A stretch of DNA of 31,857 nt, taken from CAYLMG01 sp964464635 (GTDB lineage Bacteria; Planctomycetota; Phycisphaerae; Sedimentisphaerales; Anaerobacaceae). Positions within the stretch are counted from its first letter, which is position 1. The number at the start of each line of letters is the position of its first letter. The notes under the pieces were generated by a model. It was not told the origin of the DNA, did no database searches, and was given only the letters and a program-made list of their open reading frames with translations. Position numbers and translations under genes: made by a program. Below are positions 13,799 to 22,430 of this stretch, piece by piece. The stretch spans positions 1 through 31,857 of the forward strand of contig CAYXGT010000020.1 in NCBI GenBank assembly GCA_964464635.1, written 5' to 3'.

Positions 13799-15031
13799 TC
13801 AGATTTTCACCTTTGCAAAGCGGTTCATCGCTTCTTTGACATTATCCGGCTGAGCAAAAGCAGTAAGCCTTAAATAACCCTCGCCCGAAGGGCCGAAACC
13901 CGCGCCGGGCGTACCGACGACGTGGGCCTGATTCAACAGATAATCAAAAAACTGCCACGAGCCGAAGTCGTTCGGGGTCTTCAGCCAGATATACGGAGCG
14001 TTTATTCCGCCATAAACTTTGTAGCCGAGCTTTGTGAGAGAGCTTCTGATTAGCCTTGCATTTTTCATATATAAGTCAATTATTTTTTTTGTCTGCTTTT
14101 TTCCCTGCTCGGTATAAACGGCGGCGGCGGCAGCTTGTGAGATGTAAGAGGCACCGTTGAATTTTGTCGCGTGCCTCCTGTGCCAGATTGGATTTACGCC
14201 AACCGCCCTGCCGTCCTGCGTATAAGCCTTCAATTGTTTCGGGACGACGGTAAAGGCACACCTTACGCCGGTGAAACCCGCCGTCTTCGAGAAGCTTCGA
14301 AACTCGATGGCGACTTCCTTTGCACCCTCAATTTCGTAAATCGAGTGCGGGATAGCAGGGTCGGTAATGTAAGCCTCGTAGGCGGCGTCAAAAAAGATAA
14401 CGGCTTTGTTTTCTTTTGCATAGGCAATCCAATCTTTGAGCTTCTCTTTAGTTGCGACGGCGCCAGTTGGATTGTTCGGAAAGCACAGGTAGATTAAATC
14501 GACCTTTCGGCCGGGCAGTGCAGGTATGAAACCATTCTCGGCTGTGCAGGGCATATAAACGATTTTTTCATACTGCCCCTTATCGTCTGCGGAGCCCGTT
14601 CTGCCGGCCATTACATTCGTGTCAACGTAAACGGGATAGACGGGGTCGGTAACGGCAACAGTATTGTGCGTATTGAAGATTTCCTGCAGATTGCCGGTAT
14701 CGCACTTTGCGCCGTCACTGATAAAGATTTCATCTTTGTCGATTTCGACAGACCTGCTGTTGAAATCGTTTTTGATAACGGCGTCGATGAGAAAATCATA
14801 ACCGTGGTCAGGGCCGTAACCTTTCAGGGTTTCGGCTCCTGCCATTTCGTCCACGGCCCTGTGCATAGCATCAATAACTGCAGACGGCAGCGGCTGAGTA
14901 ACATCGCCAATACCCATACTGATTACGTCGGCCTTCGGATTTTTGGCTTTGAAGGCCTTAACCCTCCTTGCGATTTCAGGGAACAGGTAGCCGGCCTGCA
15001 GCTTCAGGAAATTTTCGTTTATTGCAGCCAT
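13799..15031 (-). CDS. dapL: LL-diaminopimelate aminotransferase
   Basis: DapL converts tetrahydrodipicolinate plus glutamate directly to LL-diaminopimelate, bypassing the DapD/C/E steps, for lysine and peptidoglycan. The 410-residue fold-type I PLP enzyme shows MGIGDVTQPLP, LKGYGPDHGYDFLIDAV, ISDGAKCDTGNLQEIF, DPVYPVYVDTNVMAG, LCFPNNPTGAV and the Schiff-base lysine Lys249 in SFSKTAGFTGVRC. The DAKCD-like GAKCD and EDGY-like motifs separate DapL from general class I aminotransferases. DapL is found in plants, Chlamydiae, Planctomycetes and some other bacteria. ATG 15031 has AAAGGA just upstream. It leads an operon with folK-dnk, panC and panD, with a promoter at 15086-15114. Confidence 0.94.
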   Translation of the reverse strand: MAAINENFLKLQAGYLFPEIARRVKAFKAKNPKADVISMGIGDVTQPLPSAVIDAMHRAVDEMAGAETLKGYGPDHGYDFLIDAVIKNDFNSRSVEIDKDEIFISDGAKCDTGNLQEIFNTHNTVAVTDPVYPVYVDTNVMAGRTGSADDKGQYEKIVYMPCTAENGFIPALPGRKVDLIYLCFPNNPTGAVATKEKLKDWIAYAKENKAVIFFDAAYEAYITDPAIPHSIYEIEGAKEVAIEFRSFSKTAGFTGVRCAFTVVPKQLKAYTQDGRAVGVNPIWHRRHATKFNGASYISQAAAAAVYTEQGKKQTKKIIDLYMKNARLIRSSLTKLGYKVYGGINAPYIWLKTPNDFGSWQFFDYLLNQAHVVGTPGAGFGPSGEGYLRLTAFAQPDNVKEAMNRFAKVKI

Positions 15032-15085
15032 TGCGTCCTTTCGCTAAATAATCGTCCTGTGCCTAATGCTAAAGCCAGAACAGGG

Positions 15086-15114
15086 ATTTTATTATCACCG
15101 CGGCCCTAAGTCAA
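15086..15114 (-). promoter_or_regulatory. Sigma70-like promoter of the dapL operon
   Basis: On the minus strand TTGACT (15114-15109) and TAAAAT (15091-15086) are separated by exactly 17 bp, with the -10 box 55 bp before the dapL ATG. This is one of the best consensus promoters in the window. Confidence 0.65.
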
Positions 15115-15202
15115 TAAATAGATAAAGAATGAGTGTATCGATTTGCATATTTGGTATTGGACGGGAAGCATCGGGAGAAAAAACAGGCGCTGCGTAAAAT
15201 AA

Positions 15203-15709
15203 CTACTGCAGGTTTTTGCGGATAACGACAGCGGCAGCGAATGTTTTCTGGACATCGCCGGAAGTAACGGTCATAGAAATCTGGACGCTCTTGACGAAAG
15301 AACCGCCGATATTTCTGGTAAAAGTCATAGCGGCAACACCATCACATAGAAGATAAGTGTCGGTACTATTTTTTATCATATACAGCTTGTTCTGCGAAGA
15401 GTCGAACTGATAGGTGATGTCTTCGTTAGCGTCAGATATGAATGTGCACTCATTTGAAGGCGAGTCGGTTTCAACAGCCTCTGCGATTCGAAGCTGTGTT
15501 GTAATGAGTGTCAGGGCCTGGCGGGCCTTGTTGACGGCTTTGAAGACATCCTCGTTCATATTGTAGTTACTGACAGAGGCGTTAAAGGCAACGGCAACAG
15601 CGGTAATGAGCATAGCAGTAACCAGCAGAGAAACCAAAATCTCAACGAATGTGAAACCTGCAAGGCTTTTGCATTTATAAATTGTCCTATTGTATTTTAT
15701 ATTTTTCAT
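15203..15709 (-). CDS. Type II secretion/type IV pilus pseudopilin (GspJ/PilW-like)
   Basis: The 168-residue protein has a class III leader, SLAG^FTFVEILVSLLVTAML, with cleavage by prepilin peptidase expected after Gly and the conserved Glu at +5 of the mature protein, followed by a hydrophobic helix. The first ~18 residues are a basic leader (MKNIKYNRTIYKCKSLAG). The globular part has alternating beta strands and a Cys pair that might bridge. The position as last gene and the GspJ/PilW-like size support a minor pseudopilin at the tip of a short pilus, but sub-family assignment is inference. It starts four bases after the preceding pseudopilin gene ends. Confidence 0.8.
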   Translation of the reverse strand: MKNIKYNRTIYKCKSLAGFTFVEILVSLLVTAMLITAVAVAFNASVSNYNMNEDVFKAVNKARQALTLITTQLRIAEAVETDSPSNECTFISDANEDITYQFDSSQNKLYMIKNSTDTYLLCDGVAAMTFTRNIGGSFVKSVQISMTVTSGDVQKTFAAAVVIRKNLQ

Positions 15710-15713
15710 TTTT

Positions 15714-16190
15714 TTAGTACCTTACCCTAATCCAGCTTTGTTCACCGATAAGTTTTGAGTTGAGGTAAACCTTTACGGTTACCCTGACGACAGGGCTGGT
15801 ATGGTCCGTGACAGGCAGCGAGAAATTCGAGGTGTTCACATTCTGCACTGTAACCTGCTGGCTATAAGCAGAGAAGTTGTTTAACGTTTGCCTGTCGGCA
15901 TTGATGGGCGGTGAGAAAGAGGCGTCGTCGAAATCGTCGATGTCGTCATAATCGGCAAGGGATGCCTCTTCCGGGCCGAATTGAGTCATACCATCTTCAG
16001 GGTCAATGACGTGTAACAGAGCAGTAAGCTCCTTCATCTGCTCAATCAGAAATTCTGCCGTTGAGATTTCGAGGCCTGCACTGTTTGAGTGGGTCAGGGC
16101 TCTGTTTGTTACGAGCAGAGCGACAACGGCAAGGCCAATCAGGAATATGGCGACCATAACTTCAATAAGAGTGAAAGCTTTATGTTTCAT
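15714..16190 (-). CDS. Pseudopilin (GspI/PilV-like)
   Basis: I use ATG 16190 with GAGG six bases upstream; the longer frame begins at a TTG that overlaps this site. The product is 158 residues and opens MKHKA^FTLIEVMVAIFLIGLA, the N-methylation motif with Glu+5 and the hydrophobic helix. The residue before the cut is Ala rather than the usual Gly, a tolerated but uncommon choice. Next come an acidic loop (DYDDIDDFDD) and a C-terminal beta part. The short leader and the paired gene downstream suggest GspI/GspJ-type minor pseudopilins that assemble in the inner membrane. Confidence 0.8.
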   Translation of the reverse strand: MKHKAFTLIEVMVAIFLIGLAVVALLVTNRALTHSNSAGLEISTAEFLIEQMKELTALLHVIDPEDGMTQFGPEEASLADYDDIDDFDDASFSPPINADRQTLNNFSAYSQQVTVQNVNTSNFSLPVTDHTSPVVRVTVKVYLNSKLIGEQSWIRVRY

Positions 16191-16213
16191 ATAATCCTCA
16201 TCAAACAAAAAAT

Positions 16214-17296
16214 TTATTGTGTAACGAGGGCCGACATTTTGAAAATCGGTAAAATGATGCTCATCGCGATAAATCCGACCAGCAAACCCATAACAACAAT
16301 CATAATGGGCTCTATCATGGAAGTAACAGCTTTGATAACAGTTTTGAGCTCCCTTGCATAAAAATCAGCAATGTTCCTGAGCACCTCGCTCATAGTACCC
16401 GAATCTTCGCCGCTTCTAATCATCTGGACGACATTAGGTGGCATTAAACGGTATCTGCTCAAACTTGTTGCGATTTTTTTGCCCTGTTTGACTTCGTTCT
16501 GCACTCCGAGCCACATATTTTTATAAATAGAGTTTCCCGAAATATGAGCTGTAATCGAGATAGTATCGAGGATTGGGACACCTGCGTTTGTGAGGACTCC
16601 CATAGTGTGCAGTGACCTTGTAATATACAGACTTCTGCAGAGGGTTTTTATAATAGGTAATACGAGTTTTGTTTTGTCCCACCATAGTCGCCCTTTATGA
16701 GTATTAATAAAGTAATAAAAGGCGACGCAGAGTCCTGCCAGCGCCGGAACCAGAAGATACCAGAAACTTCTGAGAAAAGCGCTGCTCGCCATCAGGACTT
16801 TCGTAGGAGCGGGCAGCAAATGCTCTTTTCCGGCAAAGATAGCGATGAATCTCGGCAGGACAAAACAAAGCAGGAAAATTGTGACGACGACAGCCATAAC
16901 GGCGATGATAATGGGATAAACCATAGCACCTTTGACCTGGGAGCGGGTCTCGTTTTCCAGGTCGAGATACCCGGCGAGCTTTTCCAGCATTTGACTCAAA
17001 GAGCCGGAGATTTCAGCGGCGGCTACCATATTAATGTACAGGTTGCTGAAAACATCCGAGTGTGCCGCCAGGGCCTGCGAAAAACTGTCACCACCCTCAA
17101 TTCTTTTTTTCAGGTCGTGTACAATGACGGCGAATTTCCGGTTCTTTTCCTGCTCTGCAATAGATTCGAGCGCATCCTGAATGCTGATGCCGGCGCGTAC
17201 CATAACAGACATCTGATTTGTAAAGTTGAGGATATCTTTTCTGCTCGGGCCAAACTCGACTCTGAACTTGCGTATCCTGCTTATCACAGTTTCCAT
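16214..17296 (-). CDS. gspF: Type II secretion/type IV pilus inner-membrane platform protein
   Basis: The 360-residue GspF/PilC protein holds two T2SSF repeats (about 10-140 and 210-335) and three membrane helices, for example MVYPIIIAVMAVVVTIFLLC and the C-terminal IEPIMIVVMGLLVGFIAMSI. Family motifs F..QMSVMVRAGISIQDAL, GGDSFSQAL and MIRSGEDSGTMSEVL are present. It anchors the assembly ATPase and pulls pilins from the membrane. I chose ATG 17296, with GGGAG eight bases upstream; the longer frame's GTG at 17311 has no ribosome site. It lies between pilT and the pseudopilins, which fits a pilus-like machine. Confidence 0.92.
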   Translation of the reverse strand: METVISRIRKFRVEFGPSRKDILNFTNQMSVMVRAGISIQDALESIAEQEKNRKFAVIVHDLKKRIEGGDSFSQALAAHSDVFSNLYINMVAAAEISGSLSQMLEKLAGYLDLENETRSQVKGAMVYPIIIAVMAVVVTIFLLCFVLPRFIAIFAGKEHLLPAPTKVLMASSAFLRSFWYLLVPALAGLCVAFYYFINTHKGRLWWDKTKLVLPIIKTLCRSLYITRSLHTMGVLTNAGVPILDTISITAHISGNSIYKNMWLGVQNEVKQGKKIATSLSRYRLMPPNVVQMIRSGEDSGTMSEVLRNIADFYARELKTVIKAVTSMIEPIMIVVMGLLVGFIAMSIILPIFKMSALVTQ

Positions 17297-17348
17297 AACC
17301 CTGTCTCCCACAAAAAGGTCAAGGCATCAATCAGAAGACACTATAGCG

Positions 17349-18452
17349 CTAAGATTCTGCCAAAACCTTCTTTTTAGAATTATCAATACTTTCTGAGCCC
17401 TCGGTAAAAATCTTATTCATCTTTACAGGATTTGTTGACCTCGCGATGGCTTCCTCTTTATCTATGTAGCCCTTGAAGAAGAGCGTAGCTATGCTGTAAT
17501 CCATAGACTGCATACCGATTCTTCTCGAGGTTTCAATTACATTCTGTATCTCGTAAATACGGTTTTCGCGGATACAGTTTCTAACGGCAGAGGTGCAAAG
17601 GAGAATCTCGGCTCCCGGAACCATACCGGGCTCATCGATTCTTCTGAAAAGGGTCTGCGAGATAACAGCCTGCAGAGTATTTGCAAGCATAGTCCGAATC
17701 TGGTTCTGCTGCGTGGCGGGGTAAATATCCACGATACGCTCGATTGTCTGAGAAGCGTTGACGGTATGCAGGGTGCTGAAGACGAGGTGACCGGTTTCGG
17801 CGGCAGTGATTGTCGAGCTCGTGGTCTCGAGGTCCCGCATCTCACCGACCATAATGATGTCAGGGTCCTGCCTGAGGACGTGTTTCAGGCCGGATGCGAA
17901 CTCCAGGCAGTCGGAACCGATTTCACGCTGCTCTATCATACACATTTTGTTTTCCAACAGGTACTCAATCGGGTCTTCGAGGGTAATAACCCTTTTCCTG
18001 TATTTTGTATTTATGGCACCGACCATAGAAGCAAGTGAGGTGCTTTTTCCCGAACCGGTATGGCCGGTCACAAGGACAAGGCCTCTCGGCAGGTCAACGA
18101 GCTCAGAGACAATCGGCGGCAGGTTCAAATCTTCGATGAGCGGAACCTGGTTGGGAATAATCCTGAAAGCGATGGCGATAGTATCACACTGGTAATGCGC
18201 ATTGACCCTGAAGCGATGTCCATCATCGAGGAAGGTTGAGAAATCGAGGTCTCTTCTTCGCTCAAGGTCCTCGAATCTATCCGGCCCAACCATATCGAGT
18301 ACCATTTTTTTTGCATCATTATCAGTTACGCAGTCGAAGTCCATCTCAAACAGCTCGGTATTCCTGCGCAGTATCGGTGGCATACCGACATTGATATGGA
18401 CGTCACTTGCACCCTGCTCAATAGCCTTTGCCAAAATATCTTTAATGTTCAT
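17349..18452 (-). CDS. pilT: PilT-type retraction ATPase
   Basis: The 367-residue hexameric secretion ATPase belongs to the PilT branch: GASDVHINVG at the N-terminus, Walker A GHTGSGKST (130-138), Walker B region DIIMVGEMRD (198-207), His box GHLVFSTLHT (221-230) and the PilT-type asp/his boxes. It lacks the long N-terminal domain and the tetracysteine zinc motif of the GspE partner encoded upstream. PilT powers pilus disassembly, so its presence argues for a retractile pilus rather than a pure type II secretion system. ATG 18452 is preceded by AAGGAG at eight bases. Confidence 0.93.
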   Translation of the reverse strand: MNIKDILAKAIEQGASDVHINVGMPPILRRNTELFEMDFDCVTDNDAKKMVLDMVGPDRFEDLERRRDLDFSTFLDDGHRFRVNAHYQCDTIAIAFRIIPNQVPLIEDLNLPPIVSELVDLPRGLVLVTGHTGSGKSTSLASMVGAINTKYRKRVITLEDPIEYLLENKMCMIEQREIGSDCLEFASGLKHVLRQDPDIIMVGEMRDLETTSSTITAAETGHLVFSTLHTVNASQTIERIVDIYPATQQNQIRTMLANTLQAVISQTLFRRIDEPGMVPGAEILLCTSAVRNCIRENRIYEIQNVIETSRRIGMQSMDYSIATLFFKGYIDKEEAIARSTNPVKMNKIFTEGSESIDNSKKKVLAES

Positions 18453-18495
18453 AATCTCACTCCTTCTATCTCTGCCGTTTTAAGTTTCATTATTT

Positions 18496-20367
18496 CTATG
18501 ATATATTTTCCACGAATACCTCATCTTTATTTTTTCCATATATTTCGGTGACACGGAGAACCTCTTCCATAGTCGTTATTCCTTTTTTCACTTTGTCAAT
18601 GCCGTCGTCAAAGAGAGTGGTGCCGTTGTTTTGACAAAAGGCACGGCGCATACCATTTACAGAAGGGTCTCCGTTTATGATGCTTCTGTAGTTTTCGTCG
18701 ATGACGAGCATTTCATAAATACCGATACGTCCGAGGTAGCCCGAACCCCTGCACTTATCACAACCCACACCGTGCAGGAGCTGCTGCGGTTCGATACCGG
18801 CTCTTTCGACATAAACTTTCATCTGCTCAGTTACCTGATAAGGCTGCTTGCAATCCGGACAAATCTTTCTAACGAGTCTCTGAGCAAGAACGCCGTTCAA
18901 TGAGGCGGAAATCAAATATGCCTCGATACCGATATCAACCAGTCTGGTAATGCTGCTGGGTGCATCATTAGTATGCAGAGTGGAAAGGACGAGGTGGCCC
19001 GTCAAAGCAGCCTGGACAGCAACTCTTGCGGTCTCATTGTCACGGATTTCACCGACCATAATGATATCAGGGTCTTGTCTCAGCAGGCTTCGCAGCGCCG
19101 AAGCGAAGGTCAGTCCGATTCTTTCGTTTGTCTGAACCTGATTGCAGAAATCGAGCTTGTATTCGACGGGGTCCTCGACGGTCGAGATATTAAGGCTGTT
19201 TCCATCCATCATGTTTAAAGCCGAGTACAGGGTCGTGCTTTTACCTGAGCCCGTTGGGCCTGTGACAAGAAAGATTCCGTGAGGCATAGCAATTTGTTTT
19301 TTGAAGGTCTCCATTGCGTCGGGCTCCATACCCAACTGTTCGAGGCCTCTCACAATAGATTTGCTCTCGAGGATACGTATAACAACTTTCTCGCCCATAC
19401 TCGTCGGCAGTATAGAGACACGCAGGTCGACATTTTGCCCGCCGATGATAACAGAGATTTTACCGTCCTGGGGCAGTCTTCTTTCGGATATGTCAAGGTT
19501 TGACATAATTTTTATACGCGAGACTATAGCGGGATGCATCTGGAGAGGGGACTGCATTGTCTCGAAGAGAACGCCATCTATACGATTTCGTATTTTAGTG
19601 AACTTTACCTTCGGCTCGATATGTATGTCACTTGCACCGTCGTGGACGGCGTTGCTGATAAGATAATTAACGAATTTAATAACGGGAGACTGGCCCGCCA
19701 TTTTTTCGAGGTCTTCAAATTGATTTTCCTCTTCGCGCACCAGCTCGACCTCTCCCATATCGCTGATAAGCTCATCGACGTTGTAATCAGCTCTTCCGGC
19801 CTCGCTGAAAGAGCTGCAGACGTTCTCAATATCTTCCGGTGTACAGACAATGGTTTTGATGTTCATATTTGTCTGTCTTTTTACATCCTCGAGGACAAAG
19901 ACATTAGCCGGCTCAGAGGTAGCGATAAGCAGGCAGTCCTGCTCAATACCGACAGGAACAACATTGTTGCTTTTGATGAAATTGAGGTCGAGTTTTTCAA
20001 ATGCGAGCTTGTTCACTTTTTCCGGGCTGATTCGCCGGAATTCCATTCCATACATAGACGCCTTGGCTTTTAAGATATCCTCGGCAGTGACAAGGCCTAT
20101 TTTTAAGAGCGCCTCTTCCGGATTTTGAGCTTCGCCGCCGGCATTTCGACCGGCAGTCTGCCTTATATCCTTGTGCTGCTCGGCTGTAATGATTCCAATA
20201 TTCAGCAGGGCATCGATTATATCATTGACTGCCGAAGGTGTATTCTGCTGCGGAGAATCATCAGGAAAATACAGCTCACTAAGCCCCGGTATAGAGTCGT
20301 ACTCATCAACTACAGGCGATCCGGAGCTGTTTTGACCTTGTGTATTTTTTCTAAAAGATAGTTTCAT
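18496..20367 (-). CDS. gspE: GspE/PilB-type assembly ATPase
   Basis: The 623-residue assembly ATPase has an extended N-terminal region (a disordered first 45 residues, then two helical MshEN/T2SSE_N-like segments at about 48-190) and the C-terminal motor: Walker A GPTGSGKST (370-378), Walker B DIIMVGEIRD (434-443), His box GHLVLSTLHT (457-466) and tetracysteine zinc motif at Cys503, 506, 536 and 539. All catalytic parts are intact. MshEN domains in other ATPases bind c-di-GMP; that could apply here but the motif is not clear enough to claim. It lies 43 bp ahead of pilT and 32 bp after the GspC/PilP-like gene. Confidence 0.93.
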   Translation of the reverse strand: MKLSFRKNTQGQNSSGSPVVDEYDSIPGLSELYFPDDSPQQNTPSAVNDIIDALLNIGIITAEQHKDIRQTAGRNAGGEAQNPEEALLKIGLVTAEDILKAKASMYGMEFRRISPEKVNKLAFEKLDLNFIKSNNVVPVGIEQDCLLIATSEPANVFVLEDVKRQTNMNIKTIVCTPEDIENVCSSFSEAGRADYNVDELISDMGEVELVREEENQFEDLEKMAGQSPVIKFVNYLISNAVHDGASDIHIEPKVKFTKIRNRIDGVLFETMQSPLQMHPAIVSRIKIMSNLDISERRLPQDGKISVIIGGQNVDLRVSILPTSMGEKVVIRILESKSIVRGLEQLGMEPDAMETFKKQIAMPHGIFLVTGPTGSGKSTTLYSALNMMDGNSLNISTVEDPVEYKLDFCNQVQTNERIGLTFASALRSLLRQDPDIIMVGEIRDNETARVAVQAALTGHLVLSTLHTNDAPSSITRLVDIGIEAYLISASLNGVLAQRLVRKICPDCKQPYQVTEQMKVYVERAGIEPQQLLHGVGCDKCRGSGYLGRIGIYEMLVIDENYRSIINGDPSVNGMRRAFCQNNGTTLFDDGIDKVKKGITTMEEVLRVTEIYGKNKDEVFVENIS

Positions 20368-20399
20368 TTATCCGTTTCTTTTTCAGAGCAAAGCCGTTT

Positions 20400-21071
20400 T
20401 TAATAATTAACCAATCTAAGTACCAGTTCAGTTTCGTTTGATTTGAGTTTGACGTAATTTTCGGTAATTTCACACACCTTAAAGTTTTTTATGTAATCAC
20501 CTTCGTAAAGGATTTTATCATCAATCATACAGCACCATTTTGCATCATCATTTCCCGTGCTCATTATGCTGAACAACTGCAAATTATCGACGCTGTAACC
20601 GTCAAGCAGGGAGTGCAGGCCTTCGTTACCCTCGTCCAGGCCGTGCAGAAACTTATCTATTTTAAAGGGATTTTTGATAAGCCGGCCTACAGGAACCTGA
20701 GGAGTTTTGCTGAATTCATAGAACTTTTTTATGATTTTATCCATTTTAGACGACATTTCCGTTCTGAAACCGACACCGCCCAGACGAGCAACAATAACGT
20801 CAATTTTGGCCTGTTCAACGTCCGGCACTGCTGCTTCAGATTCCTGCGGAGTTCCCTTTTTTATCATAAACAACAGTGACAACAAACCTGCCCCGATAAG
20901 TGCGGCAAGCAAAATTGTACTTTTCTGCAGCTTTTTACCCTGTGTATTTACGGTGAAATATTCATCCTGCTTTTGCCCTTTATCATCCGGCGGAGCAGAT
21001 TTTTCGGCTGTGTCTTTAGACTTTTGGTCTTTCAAATCATCGTCCTGCTTCTCTTGTAAGAAATCCAACAT
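20400..21071 (-). CDS. Bitopic membrane protein, likely PilP/GspC-like
   Basis: This 223-residue protein has a charged cytoplasmic N-terminus (Asp/Lys/Gln-rich, about 1-50), one membrane helix (STILLAALIGAGLLSLLFMI) and a periplasmic domain ending in short beta strands (KILYEGDYIKNFKVCEI, YVKLKSNETELVLRL). The C-terminal EGD.I..F.V..I....V.L form resembles the PilP/GspC homology region that contacts the secretin. Sequence identity to known families is not obvious, so the call rests on topology and on its place after pilM-N-O, where pilP normally sits. ATG 21071 is chosen because GGAG is eight bases ahead; the frame's upstream GTG is too close to it. Confidence 0.65.
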   Translation of the reverse strand: MLDFLQEKQDDDLKDQKSKDTAEKSAPPDDKGQKQDEYFTVNTQGKKLQKSTILLAALIGAGLLSLLFMIKKGTPQESEAAVPDVEQAKIDVIVARLGGVGFRTEMSSKMDKIIKKFYEFSKTPQVPVGRLIKNPFKIDKFLHGLDEGNEGLHSLLDGYSVDNLQLFSIMSTGNDDAKWCCMIDDKILYEGDYIKNFKVCEITENYVKLKSNETELVLRLVNY

Positions 21072-21124
21072 AATCACAACTCCAAAAATTCACTTTTCTC
21101 ATTCCTCTTAAGAAATACATGCGA

Positions 21125-21658
21125 CTAAATCGCCGGCTGAAAGAAAATACTAACAATAAAATCAGCAACGACCTGGCCTTCGCCTGTACTTTGCTTTTTC
21201 AAGTCAAGTTTCCTGATTTTCATAATTCTCGGCAGCCTCTCGATCTCGAGCAGAAAGGAGTAAAAGGAATTAAAATTTCCGACGAGCTGCATCTGCAACG
21301 GCTGCTCGATATAACCGCTGTTACTCTTTTTAGCGAGGGTACGAATGGTCTTTGGTTCAAGACCCTCCTTCTGAGCGATAACTGTTACCTGCTCAAGAAC
21401 TTTATGTATCTGGCTTGTCGGCGGGATTCTGCTTTCGAAGAATTCGACGGCCTCCTGCAGCATCCGGAGCTGCTCGTTGAGGTCCTTTGCGGCATCAACC
21501 GCCTGTTCGAATTCAGCAAGCCTTGCAGCCTTTGTTTCAAGCCGAGACTTCTGGTCCGAGAGAGCTTTATTTGCCGGCCTGATCATATACTGATAGGCAA
21601 GATAAGTAATACCGACAACTATTAAAAAAAAGAGAAATTTTCTTAAACCGCTGGACAT
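21125..21658 (-). CDS. pilO: PilO-like alignment subcomplex protein
   Basis: The 177-residue bitopic protein has one N-terminal helix (FLFFLIVVGITYLAYQYMI), a coiled-coil segment (about 30-85, with KSRLETKAARLAEFEQAVDA) and a ferredoxin-like C-terminus, with the family-typical QLVGNFNSFYSFLLEIERLP...I..L.L. PilO partners PilN to bridge the cytoplasmic PilM ring and the outer machinery. ATG 21658 is used because AAGGGA precedes it at six bases, the upstream GTG being inside a poor context. It starts 36 bp after pilN ends. Confidence 0.82.
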   Translation of the reverse strand: MSSGLRKFLFFLIVVGITYLAYQYMIRPANKALSDQKSRLETKAARLAEFEQAVDAAKDLNEQLRMLQEAVEFFESRIPPTSQIHKVLEQVTVIAQKEGLEPKTIRTLAKKSNSGYIEQPLQMQLVGNFNSFYSFLLEIERLPRIMKIRKLDLKKQSTGEGQVVADFIVSIFFQPAI

Positions 21659-21694
21659 AACTGTTCCCTTCACAGAATATTCTTGAAACTGATA

Positions 21695-22414
21695 TCACAC
21701 ACCACTATCAGAGATTAACTTCACATCTTCGGCCGTAAGTTCGACATTAGTGTTCAGCATAGCTGTGAGCTTGAAATGCCTGAACTTCTGAGAGCTTTTT
21801 GATTTCGTGTTTTTAGTCTCAAATTCCCTTGATTCGACAAGAGTAACATTCGTAATAAGCAGTGAGTTTCCGAGCCGCTCGATGTAAGAGGCAACTTCGA
21901 GGTCACTCGGCGCGATGCCCTCTATATCTATATGTGTTTCCAGTCCTTTTTCAAGGGACTGAGTTTCAACAGAAGCTTTTTCACCTGAGGCTTTCAAAGA
22001 CTGATACTTTGTTGCAGTTGAAGATGTATTTCGAGATGTGCCCTTGGATTCCTTCTGGTTAAGGTTTAACTTCAGCAGAGACACGCCGCTCGGCAGATTA
22101 TTCGTCAGGGAGGCAAGCAGCAGACTCTTTGAGACTGGCTCAATCAGCTCGGCAGTTAAAAGAGCCCTGTTCCACATCTGATTTCTCCTGTCCTGAAGCC
22201 GCTGAACTTTTTTTATTTCTTCCTCTCTTTGAGCGAGCTCGCTGTCAACTATCTTTTCCCTGTCATTGAGCATTTTCTTGCGGAATTTGATGGTAAAAAA
22301 GGAACCAGAAAGAGCCACCATCACAACAACAAAAAGGAAAATGTAAATTAAATTCATTCTTTTCGACTCGTTGTTCCGTACATAATCATCAGGTACAAAA
22401 TTTATATTAATCAT
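21695..22414 (-). CDS. pilN: PilN-like alignment subcomplex protein
   Basis: The 239-residue protein begins MININFVPDDYV, the cytoplasmic PilN motif that docks into PilM, followed by one membrane helix (IYIFLFVVVMVALSGSFF), a coiled coil (about 50-85) and a periplasmic part with a Ser/Thr/Lys-rich linker (KESKGTSRNTSSTATK) and a ferredoxin-like core (THIDIEGIAPSDLEVASYIE). The linker is longer than in typical PilN. ATG 22414 lies 16 bp after pilM and is preceded by GAGG, so translation is close-coupled. Confidence 0.83.
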   Translation of the reverse strand: MININFVPDDYVRNNESKRMNLIYIFLFVVVMVALSGSFFTIKFRKKMLNDREKIVDSELAQREEEIKKVQRLQDRRNQMWNRALLTAELIEPVSKSLLLASLTNNLPSGVSLLKLNLNQKESKGTSRNTSSTATKYQSLKASGEKASVETQSLEKGLETHIDIEGIAPSDLEVASYIERLGNSLLITNVTLVESREFETKNTKSKSSQKFRHFKLTAMLNTNVELTAEDVKLISDSGV

Positions 22415-22430
22415 TATTCAGCCTCATTTT

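Noticed and set aside
16697..17377. Plus-strand 226-codon frame across gspF and the pilT end
   Set aside because: Antisense to gspF, which shows both T2SSF repeats; composition is low-complexity and polar.
19534..20073. Plus-strand 179-codon frame inside gspE
   Set aside because: Shadow of the ATPase coding strand; no motif or ribosome site.
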